Source of the DNA: Zophobihabitans entericus
GTDB taxonomy: Bacteria > Pseudomonadota > Gammaproteobacteria > Enterobacterales > Orbaceae
Assembly: GCF_011745665.1 (NCBI RefSeq)
Contig: NZ_CP050253.1
Coordinates: 471,418-535,417, forward strand
DNA length: 64,000 bases
Direction: 5' to 3'
Part shown: positions 48,705-58,498 of the stretch, piece by piece
Layout: each line of letters opens with the position of its first letter
Numbering within the stretch: position 1 is the stretch's first letter
Notes under the pieces: model-generated
The model's input: the letters and a program-made list of their open reading frames with translations, nothing else
What the model was told of the DNA's origin: nothing
The model's database searches: none
Position numbers and translations under genes: made by a program

Positions 48705-49720
48705 TGTTTGCATATCGTTTAAAGGATTTGGCTCAGCAACTTGAAGCAACTGTTCATGGTGATGGTGAAATTATTATCACAGGCGTTGCTTCAATGGGAA
48801 GTGCTAAAGCGGGTCAAATAGCATTTCTTTCTGATAGTAAATATCAGGAACAATTACCTGCGTGTCAGGCAAGTGCCATGGTACTTACTCAGGAAAGTCT
48901 ACAGTACTGGACGGGTTCTGCGTTAGTTGTGAAAAATCCTTATCTAACGTATGCCAAATTAGCTCAGTTACTTGATACAACACCATTACCGGCTAAAGAT
49001 ATTGCGCCTTCGGCAGTGGTTGCGCAAGATGCTAAACTTGGAAATAACGTTGCCATTGGTGCCAATGCAGTAATTGAGTCAGGTGTTGAACTGGGCGACG
49101 GTGCAATTATTGGTCCGGGTTGCTTTATTGGTAAAAATACTAAAATTGGTGCCGGCACTAAGCTGTGGGCCAATGTTTCTGTTTATCATAACGTCACGAT
49201 CGGAGCAAATTGTCTGGTTCAGTCCGGGACTGTGATCGGTGCTGATGGTTTTGGTTACGCCAATGAACGTGGTAACTGGATTAAAATTCCTCAGCTTGGT
49301 ACGGTACGTATTGGTGACAATGTTGAAATCGGTGCCTGTACTACAATAGATCGTGGTGCGCTGGATGATACGATTATCGGTAATGGCGTCATTATTGACA
49401 ATCAATGCCAAATCGCTCATAACGATATTATTGGTGATCACACAGCGGTGGCTGGTGGCGTTATTATGGCTGGCAGTCTGAAAATTGGTCGTTACTGTAT
49501 GATCGGTGGGGCGAGCGTGATCAACGGTCATATGGAGATTTGTGATAAAGTGACTGTCACCGGTATGGGCATGGTAATGCGTCCGATTACTGAGCCTGGC
49601 GTTTACTCTTCAGGCATTCCGCTACAGCCAAATAAAGTCTGGCGTAAAACGGCATCTCTTGTTCTGCATATTGATGAAATGAATAAGCGCCTGAAAGAAG
49701 TAGAGAAAAAATTTAAATAG
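48704..49720 (+). CDS. lpxD: UDP-3-O-(3-hydroxyacyl)glucosamine N-acyltransferase
   Basis: Third enzyme of lipid A synthesis: adds the N-linked 3-hydroxyacyl chain from acyl-ACP. 338 residues (341 in E. coli). An N-terminal uridine-binding domain (1-100) is followed by a left-handed beta helix of hexapeptide repeats (about 105-300; [20 protein letters not shown] pattern). The catalytic His lies in [11 protein letters not shown], near 236. The C-terminal helix ends [13 protein letters not shown]. It ends the envelope cluster: fabZ-lpxA-lpxB, the usual followers, are absent and tig comes next. Confidence 0.96.
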   Translation: MFAYRLKDLAQQLEATVHGDGEIIITGVASMGSAKAGQIAFLSDSKYQEQLPACQASAMVLTQESLQYWTGSALVVKNPYLTYAKLAQLLDTTPLPAKDIAPSAVVAQDAKLGNNVAIGANAVIESGVELGDGAIIGPGCFIGKNTKIGAGTKLWANVSVYHNVTIGANCLVQSGTVIGADGFGYANERGNWIKIPQLGTVRIGDNVEIGACTTIDRGALDDTIIGNGVIIDNQCQIAHNDIIGDHTAVAGGVIMAGSLKIGRYCMIGGASVINGHMEICDKVTVTGMGMVMRPITEPGVYSSGIPLQPNKVWRKTASLVLHIDEMNKRLKEVEKKFK

Positions 49721-49737
49721 AATAAAATCACAAATAC

Positions 49738-49766
49738 TCGACGTAGGCAGCAACGATCGGTATAAT
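49738..49766 (+). promoter_or_regulatory. Promoter of tig
   Basis: -35 TCGACG (49738-49743), 17-bp spacer, perfect -10 TATAAT (49761-49766). The leader to tig is about 90 nt, with GAGG before the ATG. Confidence 0.75.
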
Positions 49767-49865
49767 GCTCGCCTATTTTGTCAACTTTTTAGTGTGTTTA
49801 GTGGTCAGAGCCGTGAGCTTAATCAGAGTACATTAAACACTTTTTATGATTTTTGAGGTAGAAAA

Positions 49866-51170
49866 ATGCAAGTTTCTGTTGAAACAACTCAAGGTTTAGG
49901 TCGTCGTTTAACAATTACAATTCCTGCTGCAGATATTAGCAAAGCTGTTGACGCTGAACTTGTAAAAACAGCTAAGAAAGTCCGTATTGACGGTTTCCGT
50001 AAAGGTAAAGTGCCTTTAAAAGTAGTTCAACAACGTTACGGTGCATCTGTGTTACAAGACGCATTAAGCGATCTAATGACACGTAACTTCATTGAATCAA
50101 TCATTCAGGAAAAATTAAACCCAGCTGGTTCACCGACTTATCAACCAACTGAATATAAAGACGGTCAGGATTATACTTACCACGTTGAGTTTGAAATCTA
50201 TCCAGAAGTTGAAGTGAAAGACATCGAGAAAATCGAAGTTGAAAGACCAGTTGCTGAAGTTCAAGAAGCGGATATCGATGCAATGATCGATACTCTTCGT
50301 AAACAACAAGGTGTCTGGAAAGAAGCTGCGCGCGAAGCGAAAGATCAGGATCGCGTAGTATTTGATTTCAATGGTACTGTTGATGGTGTTGAATTTGACG
50401 GCGGTAAAGCGAGTGACTTCGCTCTTGTACTTGGTCAAGGTCGTATGATCCCAGGTTTTGAAGAAGCTATCCTTGGTCACAAAGCCGGTGACGAGTTTGA
50501 TATTGATGTGACTTTCCCGGAAGATTATCACGTTGATAACTTAAAAGGTAAAGCTGCTAAATTCGCTTCTAAACTGAAAAAAGTTGAAGAACTTGAGTTA
50601 CCAGAATTAACGAAAGAAGTGGTTAAACGTTTTGGTATTGCTGACGGTTCTGTTGAAAAATTACGTGAAGAAGTTAGTCGTAATATGCAACGTGAGCTTA
50701 AAGCTGCACTACGTAACCGAGTAAAAGCACAAGTGATCGATGGTTTAGTTAAACATAACGAAGTTGACGTACCAGTTGCACTGGTTGATCGTGAAATTGA
50801 CGTATTACGTCAACAAGCGGTAACTCGTTTTGGTGGTAACAATAAACAAGCGATTGAATTACCAAAAGAAATTTTTGAAGCTGAAGCTAAAAAACGTGTT
50901 ACTATCGGTTTATTGTTCAGTGACATCATCGAGAAAAACAGCATCAAAGCTGAAGAGTCTCGAGTTAAAGCATTAATCGATGAAATCGCAACAGCTTATG
51001 AAGATCCTAAAGATGTGGTTGCTTACTATAGCAAAGACAAAAAAGCGTTAGAAAATCTTCGCGCAGTGGCGGTTGAAGATCAGGTGATTGATTTATTACT
51101 AGAGAAAGCGAAAGTAACGGATAAACCAGCTTCATTCTCTGAAATAATGAATCAAGCTCCAGCAGTATAA
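49866..51170 (+). CDS. tig: Trigger factor
   Basis: Ribosome-bound chaperone and peptidyl-prolyl isomerase that meets nascent chains at the exit tunnel. 434 residues (432 in E. coli). The ribosome-binding domain about 1-110 contains the signature [12 protein letters not shown] (near 43). An FKBP-type PPIase domain spans about 150-245 ([37 protein letters not shown]), and the helical C-terminal domain is about 250-434. It has its own promoter, and a hairpin terminator separates it from clpP. The tig-clpP-clpX-lon order is that of enterobacteria. Confidence 0.97.
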   Translation: MQVSVETTQGLGRRLTITIPAADISKAVDAELVKTAKKVRIDGFRKGKVPLKVVQQRYGASVLQDALSDLMTRNFIESIIQEKLNPAGSPTYQPTEYKDGQDYTYHVEFEIYPEVEVKDIEKIEVERPVAEVQEADIDAMIDTLRKQQGVWKEAAREAKDQDRVVFDFNGTVDGVEFDGGKASDFALVLGQGRMIPGFEEAILGHKAGDEFDIDVTFPEDYHVDNLKGKAAKFASKLKKVEELELPELTKEVVKRFGIADGSVEKLREEVSRNMQRELKAALRNRVKAQVIDGLVKHNEVDVPVALVDREIDVLRQQAVTRFGGNNKQAIELPKEIFEAEAKKRVTIGLLFSDIIEKNSIKAEESRVKALIDEIATAYEDPKDVVAYYSKDKKALENLRAVAVEDQVIDLLLEKAKVTDKPASFSEIMNQAPAV

Positions 51171-51245
51171 TCAGAGAGTTATCTGCTGTAGTTCATAATC
51201 AAGAATTCATAATCAATTAAGATTATAGTCAATTTGATTGATGAT

Positions 51246-51281
51246 AGCCCAAATAAGATAATATCTTTTTTGGGCTGTTTT
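51246..51281 (+). terminator. Terminator between tig and clpP
   Basis: AGCCCAAATAAGATA pairs with TATCTT-TTTTGGGCT, followed by GTTTTCTT. The hairpin spans 51246-51276 and lies 75 bp past tig and 25 bp before clpP. Confidence 0.75.
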
Positions 51282-51301
51282 CTTATAGTTAGGAGATAAA
51301 T

Positions 51302-51907
51302 ATGTCATACATTGAGCCAAATATGAGTGTGATACCAATGGTGGTAGAACAGAGTTCGCGCGGTGAGCGGGCTTATGACATTTATTCAAGATTACTTAAA
51401 GAGCGCGTTATTTTTCTGAGTGGTCAGGTTGAAGATAACATGGCTAATCTTATCGTTGCTCAGTTACTATTCCTTGAAGCAGAAAATCCGGAAAAAGATA
51501 TTTTTTTATATATCAACTCACCGGGCGGTGTGATCACTTCTGGTATGTCAATTTATGACACTATGCAGTTCATCAAACCAGATGTCAGTACAATTTGTTT
51601 AGGGCAAGCGTGTTCAATGGGAGCATTCTTATTAACCGCTGGTGCTAAAGGCAAACGTTTTTGTTTACCGAATGCGCGTGTGATGATTCACCAACCGCTT
51701 GGTGGTTATCAGGGGCAGGCATCAGATATTCAAATTCATGCTCAAGAGATGATGAATGTAAAAAATCGTATGAATCAATTAATGTCTCTCCATACAGGTC
51801 AACCACTGGAAGTGATTGAACGTGATACCGACAGAGATAATTTTATGTCTGCTCAGCAAGCCGTGGAATATGGCTTAGTTGATGGTGTTTACACAAAAAG
51901 AGATTAA
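51302..51907 (+). CDS. clpP: ATP-dependent Clp protease proteolytic subunit
   Basis: Tetradecameric serine protease working with ClpX/ClpA. 201 residues (207 in E. coli with propeptide). Catalytic triad S105 ([11 protein letters not shown]), H130 (VMIHQPLGG), D179 (DTDRDNFMS), offset by six from E. coli. The N-terminal hydrophobic loop region [25 protein letters not shown] is normal. GGAGAT precedes the ATG. It lies 38 bp before clpX, so the two are probably co-transcribed. Confidence 0.98.
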   Translation: MSYIEPNMSVIPMVVEQSSRGERAYDIYSRLLKERVIFLSGQVEDNMANLIVAQLLFLEAENPEKDIFLYINSPGGVITSGMSIYDTMQFIKPDVSTICLGQACSMGAFLLTAGAKGKRFCLPNARVMIHQPLGGYQGQASDIQIHAQEMMNVKNRMNQLMSLHTGQPLEVIERDTDRDNFMSAQQAVEYGLVDGVYTKRD

Positions 51908-51945
51908 TGATTCGTCGCCAAGTTAAGAATTTTAGGTAGGTTAAC

Positions 51946-53196
51946 GTGGATAAAGAGAATTCAGGGAAATTACTGTATTGTACTTTCTGTGGTAAAAGTC
52001 AGCATGAAGTGCGTAAACTGATTGCAGGTCCATCATCAATTTATATTTGTGATGAGTGCATCGGTCTGTGTAATGATATTTTACATGAAGAAGGTAAAGA
52101 TTTTCCGGCTAAAGATGAGTTTGAAAAAACGGCTTTGCCAACACCGCACGAAATCAGAGATCATCTTGATGAGTACGTGATTGGTCAGGAACATGCCAAA
52201 AAAGTGCTAGCCGTAGCTGTTTATAATCACTATAAACGTTTACGTAATAACAGAAATAACGGTGAAGTTGAGCTGGGTAAAAGTAATATTTTACTTATCG
52301 GGCCAACCGGTAGTGGTAAAACATTACTGGCAGAAACACTAGCACGTTTGCTTGATGTTCCATTTACTATGGCTGATGCGACAACGCTTACTGAAGCGGG
52401 TTATGTGGGGGAAGACGTTGAAAATATAATCCAAAAACTGCTGCAAAACTGTGAGTACGATGTTGAAAAGGCACAGCGTGGTATTATCTATGTGGATGAA
52501 ATTGATAAGATTTCTCGTAAATCAGATAATCCGTCGATTACCCGTGACGTTTCTGGTGAAGGTGTGCAACAAGCATTATTGAAACTGATTGAAGGAACCA
52601 TTGCAGCAGTGCCGCCAAAAGGTGGACGTAAGCATCCTCAGCAAGAATTTTTACAAGTTGATACTTCAAAAATTCTGTTTATCTGTGGGGGGGCATTTGC
52701 AGGTCTGGATAAAGTGATTGCTCAGCGTGTCAATACTAATGCCGGTATTGGTTTTGCCGCTCAGGTGAAAGGTGAAAATCAAAAAGCGACAGAAAGTGAG
52801 CTGCTGGCTCAAATTGAACCGCAGGATCTGATTAAATTTGGTCTAATTCCTGAATTTATTGGTCGCTTACCTGTCGTAGCCACGCTTTCTGAACTGGATA
52901 AAGATGCGTTGATTCAGATCTTAACTGAACCTAAGAATGCGCTGACTAAGCAATATAAAGCACTGTTTGATCTGGAAGGTGTTGACCTTGAGTTCTCAGA
53001 AGATGCACTGGTTGCTATCGCCGAAAAAGCAATGAAACGTAAAACTGGTGCTCGTGGGCTACGTTCAATTGTAGAGAATATTTTGCTTGATACCATGTAT
53101 GATTTACCATCACTGAAAAATGTTAAAAAAGTGATTGTAAATAAAGATGTGATCGAAAAAAATGCCGCTCCTGAGTTGGTTTATTCTAAAAAATAA
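51946..53196 (+). CDS. clpX: ATP-dependent Clp protease ATP-binding subunit ClpX
   Basis: AAA+ unfoldase feeding substrates such as ssrA-tagged proteins to ClpP. 416 residues (424 in E. coli), GTG start. N-terminal zinc-binding domain with C12, C15, C35, C38. Walker A GPTGSGKT near 119, Walker [11 protein letters not shown] near 179, pore-loop GYVGEDVE near 147 and the ClpP-binding IGF loop as [10 protein letters not shown] near 267. Sensor 2 appears as [10 protein letters not shown] near 365. It lies 38 bp downstream of clpP and is followed by a hairpin. Confidence 0.98.
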   Translation: MDKENSGKLLYCTFCGKSQHEVRKLIAGPSSIYICDECIGLCNDILHEEGKDFPAKDEFEKTALPTPHEIRDHLDEYVIGQEHAKKVLAVAVYNHYKRLRNNRNNGEVELGKSNILLIGPTGSGKTLLAETLARLLDVPFTMADATTLTEAGYVGEDVENIIQKLLQNCEYDVEKAQRGIIYVDEIDKISRKSDNPSITRDVSGEGVQQALLKLIEGTIAAVPPKGGRKHPQQEFLQVDTSKILFICGGAFAGLDKVIAQRVNTNAGIGFAAQVKGENQKATESELLAQIEPQDLIKFGLIPEFIGRLPVVATLSELDKDALIQILTEPKNALTKQYKALFDLEGVDLEFSEDALVAIAEKAMKRKTGARGLRSIVENILLDTMYDLPSLKNVKKVIVNKDVIEKNAAPELVYSKK

Positions 53197-53214
53197 CCCA
53201 TCATTTCTACTAAT

Positions 53215-53256
53215 GAGCCGTGATTAATTATCATTAAAAACGGCTCTAAATTTTCT
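53215..53256 (+). terminator. Probable clpX terminator
   Basis: GAGCCGT (53215-53221) and ACGGCTC (53240-53246) form a 7-bp stem around an AT-rich, partly self-pairing loop, followed by TAAATTTTC. It begins 18 bp after the clpX stop. Confidence 0.6.
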
Positions 53257-53258
53257 GT

Positions 53259-53311
53259 AAATAAATCAAAGCATTACAAAATAAATTTTTATTTAATTAT
53301 TTGATTTATTT
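53259..53311. repeat. AT-rich hairpin, divergent member of the family
   Basis: AAATAAATCAAA (53259-53270) and TTTGATTTATTT (53300-53311) form a perfect 12-bp stem; the loop contains a second nested pairing (AAATAAATT/ATTT). The arms share AAATCAAA with the other copies but lack GGGTTAT. It lies in the 302-bp clpX-lon gap, which also holds the clpX terminator and a candidate heat-shock promoter. Confidence 0.5.
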
Positions 53312-53433
53312 GCAAAAACCACTAAAAAGCAGATAAAATATTTAACCTAAAAGAAATCAATTATCTGGTTTTGTATATCTGGTAAGTATCACTGTAATAG
53401 GTGAATATTAACTAATATATATAGTATCTTAAA

Positions 53434-53461
53434 CTTGATTAATTTGTTATTGGCCTTATAT
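53434..53461 (+). promoter_or_regulatory. Candidate sigma-32 promoter of lon
   Basis: CTTGAT (53434-53439), 14-bp spacer, CCTTATAT (53454-53461). This resembles the heat-shock consensus CTTGAA-N13/14-CCCCATNT. The -10 half is a partial match, so the call is tentative. Confidence 0.4.
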
Positions 53462-53498
53462 ATCTAACATAGCGTTACTTCGTATTAGAGAGAAATTT

Positions 53499-55940
53499 AT
53501 GAGTATTAAACGAACGAAACAGATGACAACAATGCCAATACTGCCACTGCGTGATGTGGTGGTTTTCCCACATATGGTGATTCCACTATTTGTTGGTAGA
53601 GAAAAATCGATCCGTTGTTTAGAAAGTGCTATGGAAATGGATAAACAAGTCTTTTTAGTCACTCAACGTGACGCAACGAAAGATGAGCCAGCACTGGACG
53701 ATTTATATGCGGTAGGGACAATCGCAAATATTTTACAATTACTGAAACTACCTGACGGAACGATTAAAGTTCTGGTTGAAGGTGTGAGTCGCGCAAAACT
53801 TATCGATCTGGTTGAACAGGATGAAGTAGGTTATGCGGTGGCTAAAATTGATCGTTACCCTGAATCAGCACTGCTGCATGATAATGAAGCGATGGTGCGT
53901 GTGGTAACGACTAATTTTGAAGAGTATGCCAAGTTAAATAAAAAGATCGCTCAGGACGTTATTGATTCAATTCGTCTGATTAAAGATCCGGCACAACTGG
54001 CTGATGCCATTGCTGCAACCCTTTATTTAAAAGTAGAGCAAAAACAGCAATTACTGGCTTGTGCTGATTTAATGGAGCGTTTTGAACTTCTGATGTCGAT
54101 GATGGAATCAGAAATTGATCTATTGCAAGTTGAAAAGAATATTCGTCAGCGTGTGAAACAACAGATGGAAAAAGCGCAGAAAGAGTATTATCTCAACGAA
54201 CAGATTAAAGCGATCCATAAAGAGTTAGGTGATATTGATAATAAACCTGATGAATATGAAGAGCTGCAAACTAAGATCAATCAGGCCAAAATGCCAAAAG
54301 AAGCTAAAGAGAAGACACTGGCTGAACTTAATAAACTTAAGATGATGCCGGCAATGTCTGCTGAGGCGACGGTTGTGCGTGGATATATTGACTGGATGCT
54401 TCAGGTGCCATGGCATAAGAAGAGCAAAGTGAAAAAAGATTTAGCGGCTGCTGAGCAAGTGTTAAATGCTGATCACTATGGTCTTGATCGTGTGAAAGAT
54501 CGTATTTTAGAGTATTTAGCAGTTCAAGGTCGTGTGAATAAGATAAAAGGGCCTATCCTTTGTTTAGTAGGACCTCCTGGTGTGGGTAAAACGTCACTTG
54601 GTCAGTCTATTGCGCGGGCTACGGGTCGTGAGTATGTGCGTATGGCGCTGGGTGGTGTGCGTGATGAAGCAGAGATCCGTGGTCACCGTCGTACTTACAT
54701 CGGTTCTATGCCGGGTAAATTGATTCAACGTATGGCAAAAGTTGGTGTAAAAAACCCGTTATTCTTACTGGATGAGATCGATAAGATGTCATCAGATATG
54801 CGTGGTGATCCGTCATCAGCTTTACTTGAAGTGCTTGATCCGGAACAAAATAACACATTTAACGATCACTATTTAGAAGTGGATTATGATCTGTCAGATG
54901 TAATGTTTGTCGCGACAGCGAACTCAATGAATATTCCTGCACCGCTGCTTGACCGTATGGAAGTGATTCGTCTGTCAGGTTATACCGAAGATGAAAAACT
55001 CAATATTGCTAAGCAACATTTAGTAGGCAAACAAGTTGAAAACAGTGGCTTGAAACCAAATGAGATCGTTATCGATGATAGCGCTTTAATCGGTATCATT
55101 CGTTACTATACTCGTGAAGCGGGTGTGCGTAGCCTTGAACGTGAGATTGCTAAAATTTGCCGTAAAGTAGTGAAACAGCTATCACTTAACAGCCGTCTGA
55201 AAAAAGTAAAAGTCACTAAGGATAACTTAAAAGAGTTCCTTGGTGTACAGCGCTTTGATTATGGTAAAACAGATAACGAAAATCGTATCGGTCAGGTGAT
55301 CGGTTTGGCCTGGACAGAAGTAGGTGGTGACTTACTGACCATTGAAGCTGTAAGTATTCCGGGTAAAGGGAAATTAACTTATACCGGATCGCTTGGTGAC
55401 GTGATGCAGGAGTCGATTCAGACTGCGTTAACTGTTGTACGTTCACGTGCAGAAAAATTAGGTATTAATCCTGATTTCTATGAAAAACGTGATTTACATG
55501 TGCACGTACCAGATGGCGCGACACCAAAAGATGGCCCAAGTGCAGGTATTGCAATGTGTACCTCATTAATCTCTGCCTTAACCGGTAATCCTGTCAGAGC
55601 TGATGTAGCGATGACTGGTGAGATTACTCTGCGCGGTGAAGTTCTGCCAATTGGTGGGCTGAAAGAAAAATTACTGGCTGCTCATCGTGGTGGCATTAAA
55701 ACGGTGATTATTCCAAATGATAATAAAAAAGATTTGGAAGAGATCCCGGATAATGTAAAAGCCGAGCTTAAAATCCATCCGGTTAAATGGATTGATGAAG
55801 TGCTAACCATTGCACTGCAAAACAATCCATTTGGTATGGAAACGATTACGCTGGACGAGTTACATAAAGCAAAAGCACCAGTAAAACGTGCAGTGAAAAA
55901 GATTAAGAGTCGGGTTTCTATCGCTGATTCAATAAATTAA
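53499..55940 (+). CDS. lon: ATP-dependent protease Lon
   Basis: Cytosolic AAA+ serine protease removing misfolded and regulatory proteins. 813 residues (784 in E. coli; the excess is at both ends). LonN domain about 1-205 (TMPILPLRDVVVFPHMVIPL), a coiled-coil region about 215-290, AAA+ module with GPPGVGKTSLGQS near 358 and LFLLDEIDKMSSDMRG near 419. The protease domain from about 595 holds the catalytic pair S681 (PKDGPSAGI) and K724 (LKEKLLAA). The C-terminal tail is Lys-rich (VKRAVKKIKSRVS) beyond the usual end. A possible sigma-32 promoter lies upstream and a clear terminator downstream. Confidence 0.97.
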   Translation: MSIKRTKQMTTMPILPLRDVVVFPHMVIPLFVGREKSIRCLESAMEMDKQVFLVTQRDATKDEPALDDLYAVGTIANILQLLKLPDGTIKVLVEGVSRAKLIDLVEQDEVGYAVAKIDRYPESALLHDNEAMVRVVTTNFEEYAKLNKKIAQDVIDSIRLIKDPAQLADAIAATLYLKVEQKQQLLACADLMERFELLMSMMESEIDLLQVEKNIRQRVKQQMEKAQKEYYLNEQIKAIHKELGDIDNKPDEYEELQTKINQAKMPKEAKEKTLAELNKLKMMPAMSAEATVVRGYIDWMLQVPWHKKSKVKKDLAAAEQVLNADHYGLDRVKDRILEYLAVQGRVNKIKGPILCLVGPPGVGKTSLGQSIARATGREYVRMALGGVRDEAEIRGHRRTYIGSMPGKLIQRMAKVGVKNPLFLLDEIDKMSSDMRGDPSSALLEVLDPEQNNTFNDHYLEVDYDLSDVMFVATANSMNIPAPLLDRMEVIRLSGYTEDEKLNIAKQHLVGKQVENSGLKPNEIVIDDSALIGIIRYYTREAGVRSLEREIAKICRKVVKQLSLNSRLKKVKVTKDNLKEFLGVQRFDYGKTDNENRIGQVIGLAWTEVGGDLLTIEAVSIPGKGKLTYTGSLGDVMQESIQTALTVVRSRAEKLGINPDFYEKRDLHVHVPDGATPKDGPSAGIAMCTSLISALTGNPVRADVAMTGEITLRGEVLPIGGLKEKLLAAHRGGIKTVIIPNDNKKDLEEIPDNVKAELKIHPVKWIDEVLTIALQNNPFGMETITLDELHKAKAPVKRAVKKIKSRVSIADSIN

Positions 55941-55962
55941 TCATTCAGGCTTTCATTTCTCA

Positions 55963-55994
55963 ATAGCACATCTTTATAGATGTGCTATACTTTT
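55963..55994 (+). terminator. Rho-independent terminator of lon
   Basis: ATAGCACATCT and AGATGTGCTAT form an 11-bp perfect stem with a 4-nt loop, followed by ACTTTTGCC. In E. coli hupB would lie between here and ppiD. Confidence 0.75.
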
Positions 55995-56056
55995 GCCCAT
56001 TATTTTTGTAATCCGTTTATCGTCGATAAAGTTTATTGTGTGGAGAATCGCGACCT

Positions 56057-57937
56057 ATGATGGAAAAAATTCGCGTAGCAGCAAATCATCTTGTTGTGAA
56101 GATTATTTTTGCGGTAATTATTTTGTCTTTTATTTTTGCTGGAGTGGGCGGTATTTTTAGCTTTGATTCAAGCGAAAATGATGCCAACATGTACATTGCT
56201 AAAGTGAATGGTGAAGGCATCAGCCGTCAGGCATTTGAGAATCAGGCTCGGGCAGCCGTTGATCGTGCGGCATCACTAAATTTAACGGGTAACTCTTCCT
56301 CTTTTGAAAGAGATATTCGTCGTGGTGTACTTGGACAACAAATTGATAACTATCTGGCTTATCAGTTCTCAAATGAAGTCGATGCTAAGATCAGTAATGA
56401 TCAGGTAAAAGATGCGATTCGTCAGCAAACAGTATTCTTTGAAAATGGTCGTTTCAGTAATCGTGTTTATTTAGAAGTGTTAGCGGCTAACGGATATACG
56501 CCTGAAATTTATGGTAATGCACTAAGAACTGAAATCCAGCAAAAACAAGTGATGAATGCGCTGGTTACCAGTGACTTCACTTTGCCTGTTGATGAAAATA
56601 TTGCCTTACTGGATAATCAGGTTCGTTCAGGTTATATAGCAACCGTTACACCAGATATCGTAAATTTGGATGATGTTGAAATCACAGAAGAAGACGCACT
56701 AAATTATTACAATACCAATCAGGATCTGTTCAAGCATCCGGAGAGAGCAAAAATCAAATTTATTGCTAACTTCCGTCCGGATATTGATTTCGCTGCTGAA
56801 TCAATGGTAACTGAAGCAGACGCTAAAGCATATTATGAAGCAAATAAAACAACTTACACTGCACCGGAGCAACGTGCATTTAGCATCATTTATACTGCAG
56901 ATATTGAAACAGCGAATGATGTTTACGCAGCTCTACAGCAAGGTAAAAATTTTGATGAGTTAGCTAAAGAAACAGCGGGCAGCTCAGTTTATGGTGCGCA
57001 TAATGGTTCACTTGGCTGGTTTACTGTCGATGGAAATTTACCCTCTATTTTAGTGAGTGCTAACTTAACTAAGAAAGGTGAATATTCTAAACCAGTTCAG
57101 GAAGATGATGGTAGTGCTGCAATTGTTCGTTTAGATGATATTAAAAAGCCGGAAGCTCAGCCGTTTGCCCACGTGAAAGCGGATATCACGAAACAATTAA
57201 TTGCAGAGAAGGCAGAACAAGTCTTTACAGCTAATAATGCTAAATTAGTTGAAGCACTGGCTAATAATCCGGAATCTATTGAAGCATTAGCTCAGACAAC
57301 TGGTTTACCTCTGCTTGATTCTGACTGGAATACCCGTAATGAGAGATTCTCTCTGGCACGTTTCCCGGAAGTTCGTGATGTATTATTTGATAGCAGTATG
57401 ATTGATGAGGGTAAACCAACAGGTAGTCTGTCTGATATTATTTATGTTGATCAGGTAGCAAGTACTTATGTTATTCAGGTGACTGCTTACGAGCCGGAAG
57501 GATTTGAAGCGTTTGATAGTGTGAAAGAGTCAATCATTGCTCAACTAAAAGACAGTACGGCTAAAGAGCGATTTGCTACCGCAGTTAAAGAGTTAGTGGC
57601 TAATTTACAGAATGGTACAAATAAACTAAATGTGAGCTTTGGACAACGTTTCAGTGTTAATCGTAGTTCTGATTCTTTAGATAAAGACGTCGTGAATATG
57701 ATCTTTACACTTGTTCCTTCTGCAACAGGCAATAGCGTATATGGTGCTGCAATTTCTAAAGATAATGTAGCAACAATTGCTGCGATGACTAAAGTTGAAA
57801 CTCCGGAAATAACGGAAGAGTCATCTGCAATGTCTGAGAAACTACTTTCACAGCGTATGCAGGATACCATTTACTTCTTATCTAACGATTTGCGTTCAAA
57901 AGCAAAAATTGAAATTATGCCAAACGCAAATATGTGA
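56057..57937 (+). CDS. ppiD: Periplasmic folding chaperone / PPIase PpiD
   Basis: Inner-membrane-anchored periplasmic chaperone near the SecYEG exit. 626 residues from the ATG pair at 56057/56060 (623 in E. coli). An earlier GTG at 56036 would include the ribosome-binding site GGAGAA. N-terminal anchor about residues 13-36 (HLVVKIIFAVIILSFIFAG), a SurA-like N-terminal domain, one parvulin domain (about 258-355; RAFSIIYTADIETANDVYAA, GSLGWFTVDGNLP) and a C-terminal SurA-like region. It follows lon with no hupB between. A terminator comes after the stop codon. Confidence 0.93.
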   Translation: MMEKIRVAANHLVVKIIFAVIILSFIFAGVGGIFSFDSSENDANMYIAKVNGEGISRQAFENQARAAVDRAASLNLTGNSSSFERDIRRGVLGQQIDNYLAYQFSNEVDAKISNDQVKDAIRQQTVFFENGRFSNRVYLEVLAANGYTPEIYGNALRTEIQQKQVMNALVTSDFTLPVDENIALLDNQVRSGYIATVTPDIVNLDDVEITEEDALNYYNTNQDLFKHPERAKIKFIANFRPDIDFAAESMVTEADAKAYYEANKTTYTAPEQRAFSIIYTADIETANDVYAALQQGKNFDELAKETAGSSVYGAHNGSLGWFTVDGNLPSILVSANLTKKGEYSKPVQEDDGSAAIVRLDDIKKPEAQPFAHVKADITKQLIAEKAEQVFTANNAKLVEALANNPESIEALAQTTGLPLLDSDWNTRNERFSLARFPEVRDVLFDSSMIDEGKPTGSLSDIIYVDQVASTYVIQVTAYEPEGFEAFDSVKESIIAQLKDSTAKERFATAVKELVANLQNGTNKLNVSFGQRFSVNRSSDSLDKDVVNMIFTLVPSATGNSVYGAAISKDNVATIAAMTKVETPEITEESSAMSEKLLSQRMQDTIYFLSNDLRSKAKIEIMPNANM

Positions 57938-57972
57938 TATATCTCGAAAGATTATCTCGTTATTTGAAATTT

Positions 57973-58005
57973 AGAAAGGTCACTTTGGTGGCCTTTCTTA
58001 TTTTG
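57973..58005 (+). terminator. Rho-independent terminator of ppiD
   Basis: AGAAAGGTCAC and GTGGCCTTTCT form an 11-bp stem with one G-T pair, followed by TATTTTGG. It begins 36 bp past the ppiD stop. Confidence 0.8.
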
Positions 58006-58056
58006 GGGATTTATTCACATTATCTTTAAGACAATCTGGCAAATTGAGCGTGCTAA

Positions 58057-58392
<336 letters not shown>

Positions 58393-58417
58393 TTATTCTT
58401 GTTATTCGCCGGAATGA

Positions 58418-58446
58418 AATTATTGGGCAATCCCAGCCCAATAATT
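58418..58446. terminator. Hairpin downstream of ybaV
   Basis: AATTATTGGGC (58418-58428) and GCCCAATAATT (58436-58446) form a perfect 11-bp stem with a 7-nt loop. No T tract follows on the plus strand, so termination is likely but not certain. Confidence 0.55.
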
Positions 58447-58498
58447 GTTGAACTCATGTTATAATTTTTGCCATATTGTTTATTTATGGTAACTGTTT

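Noticed and set aside
49079..49531. A 150-codon minus-strand frame within lpxD.
   Set aside because: It arises from the periodic hexapeptide repeats of lpxD read backwards.
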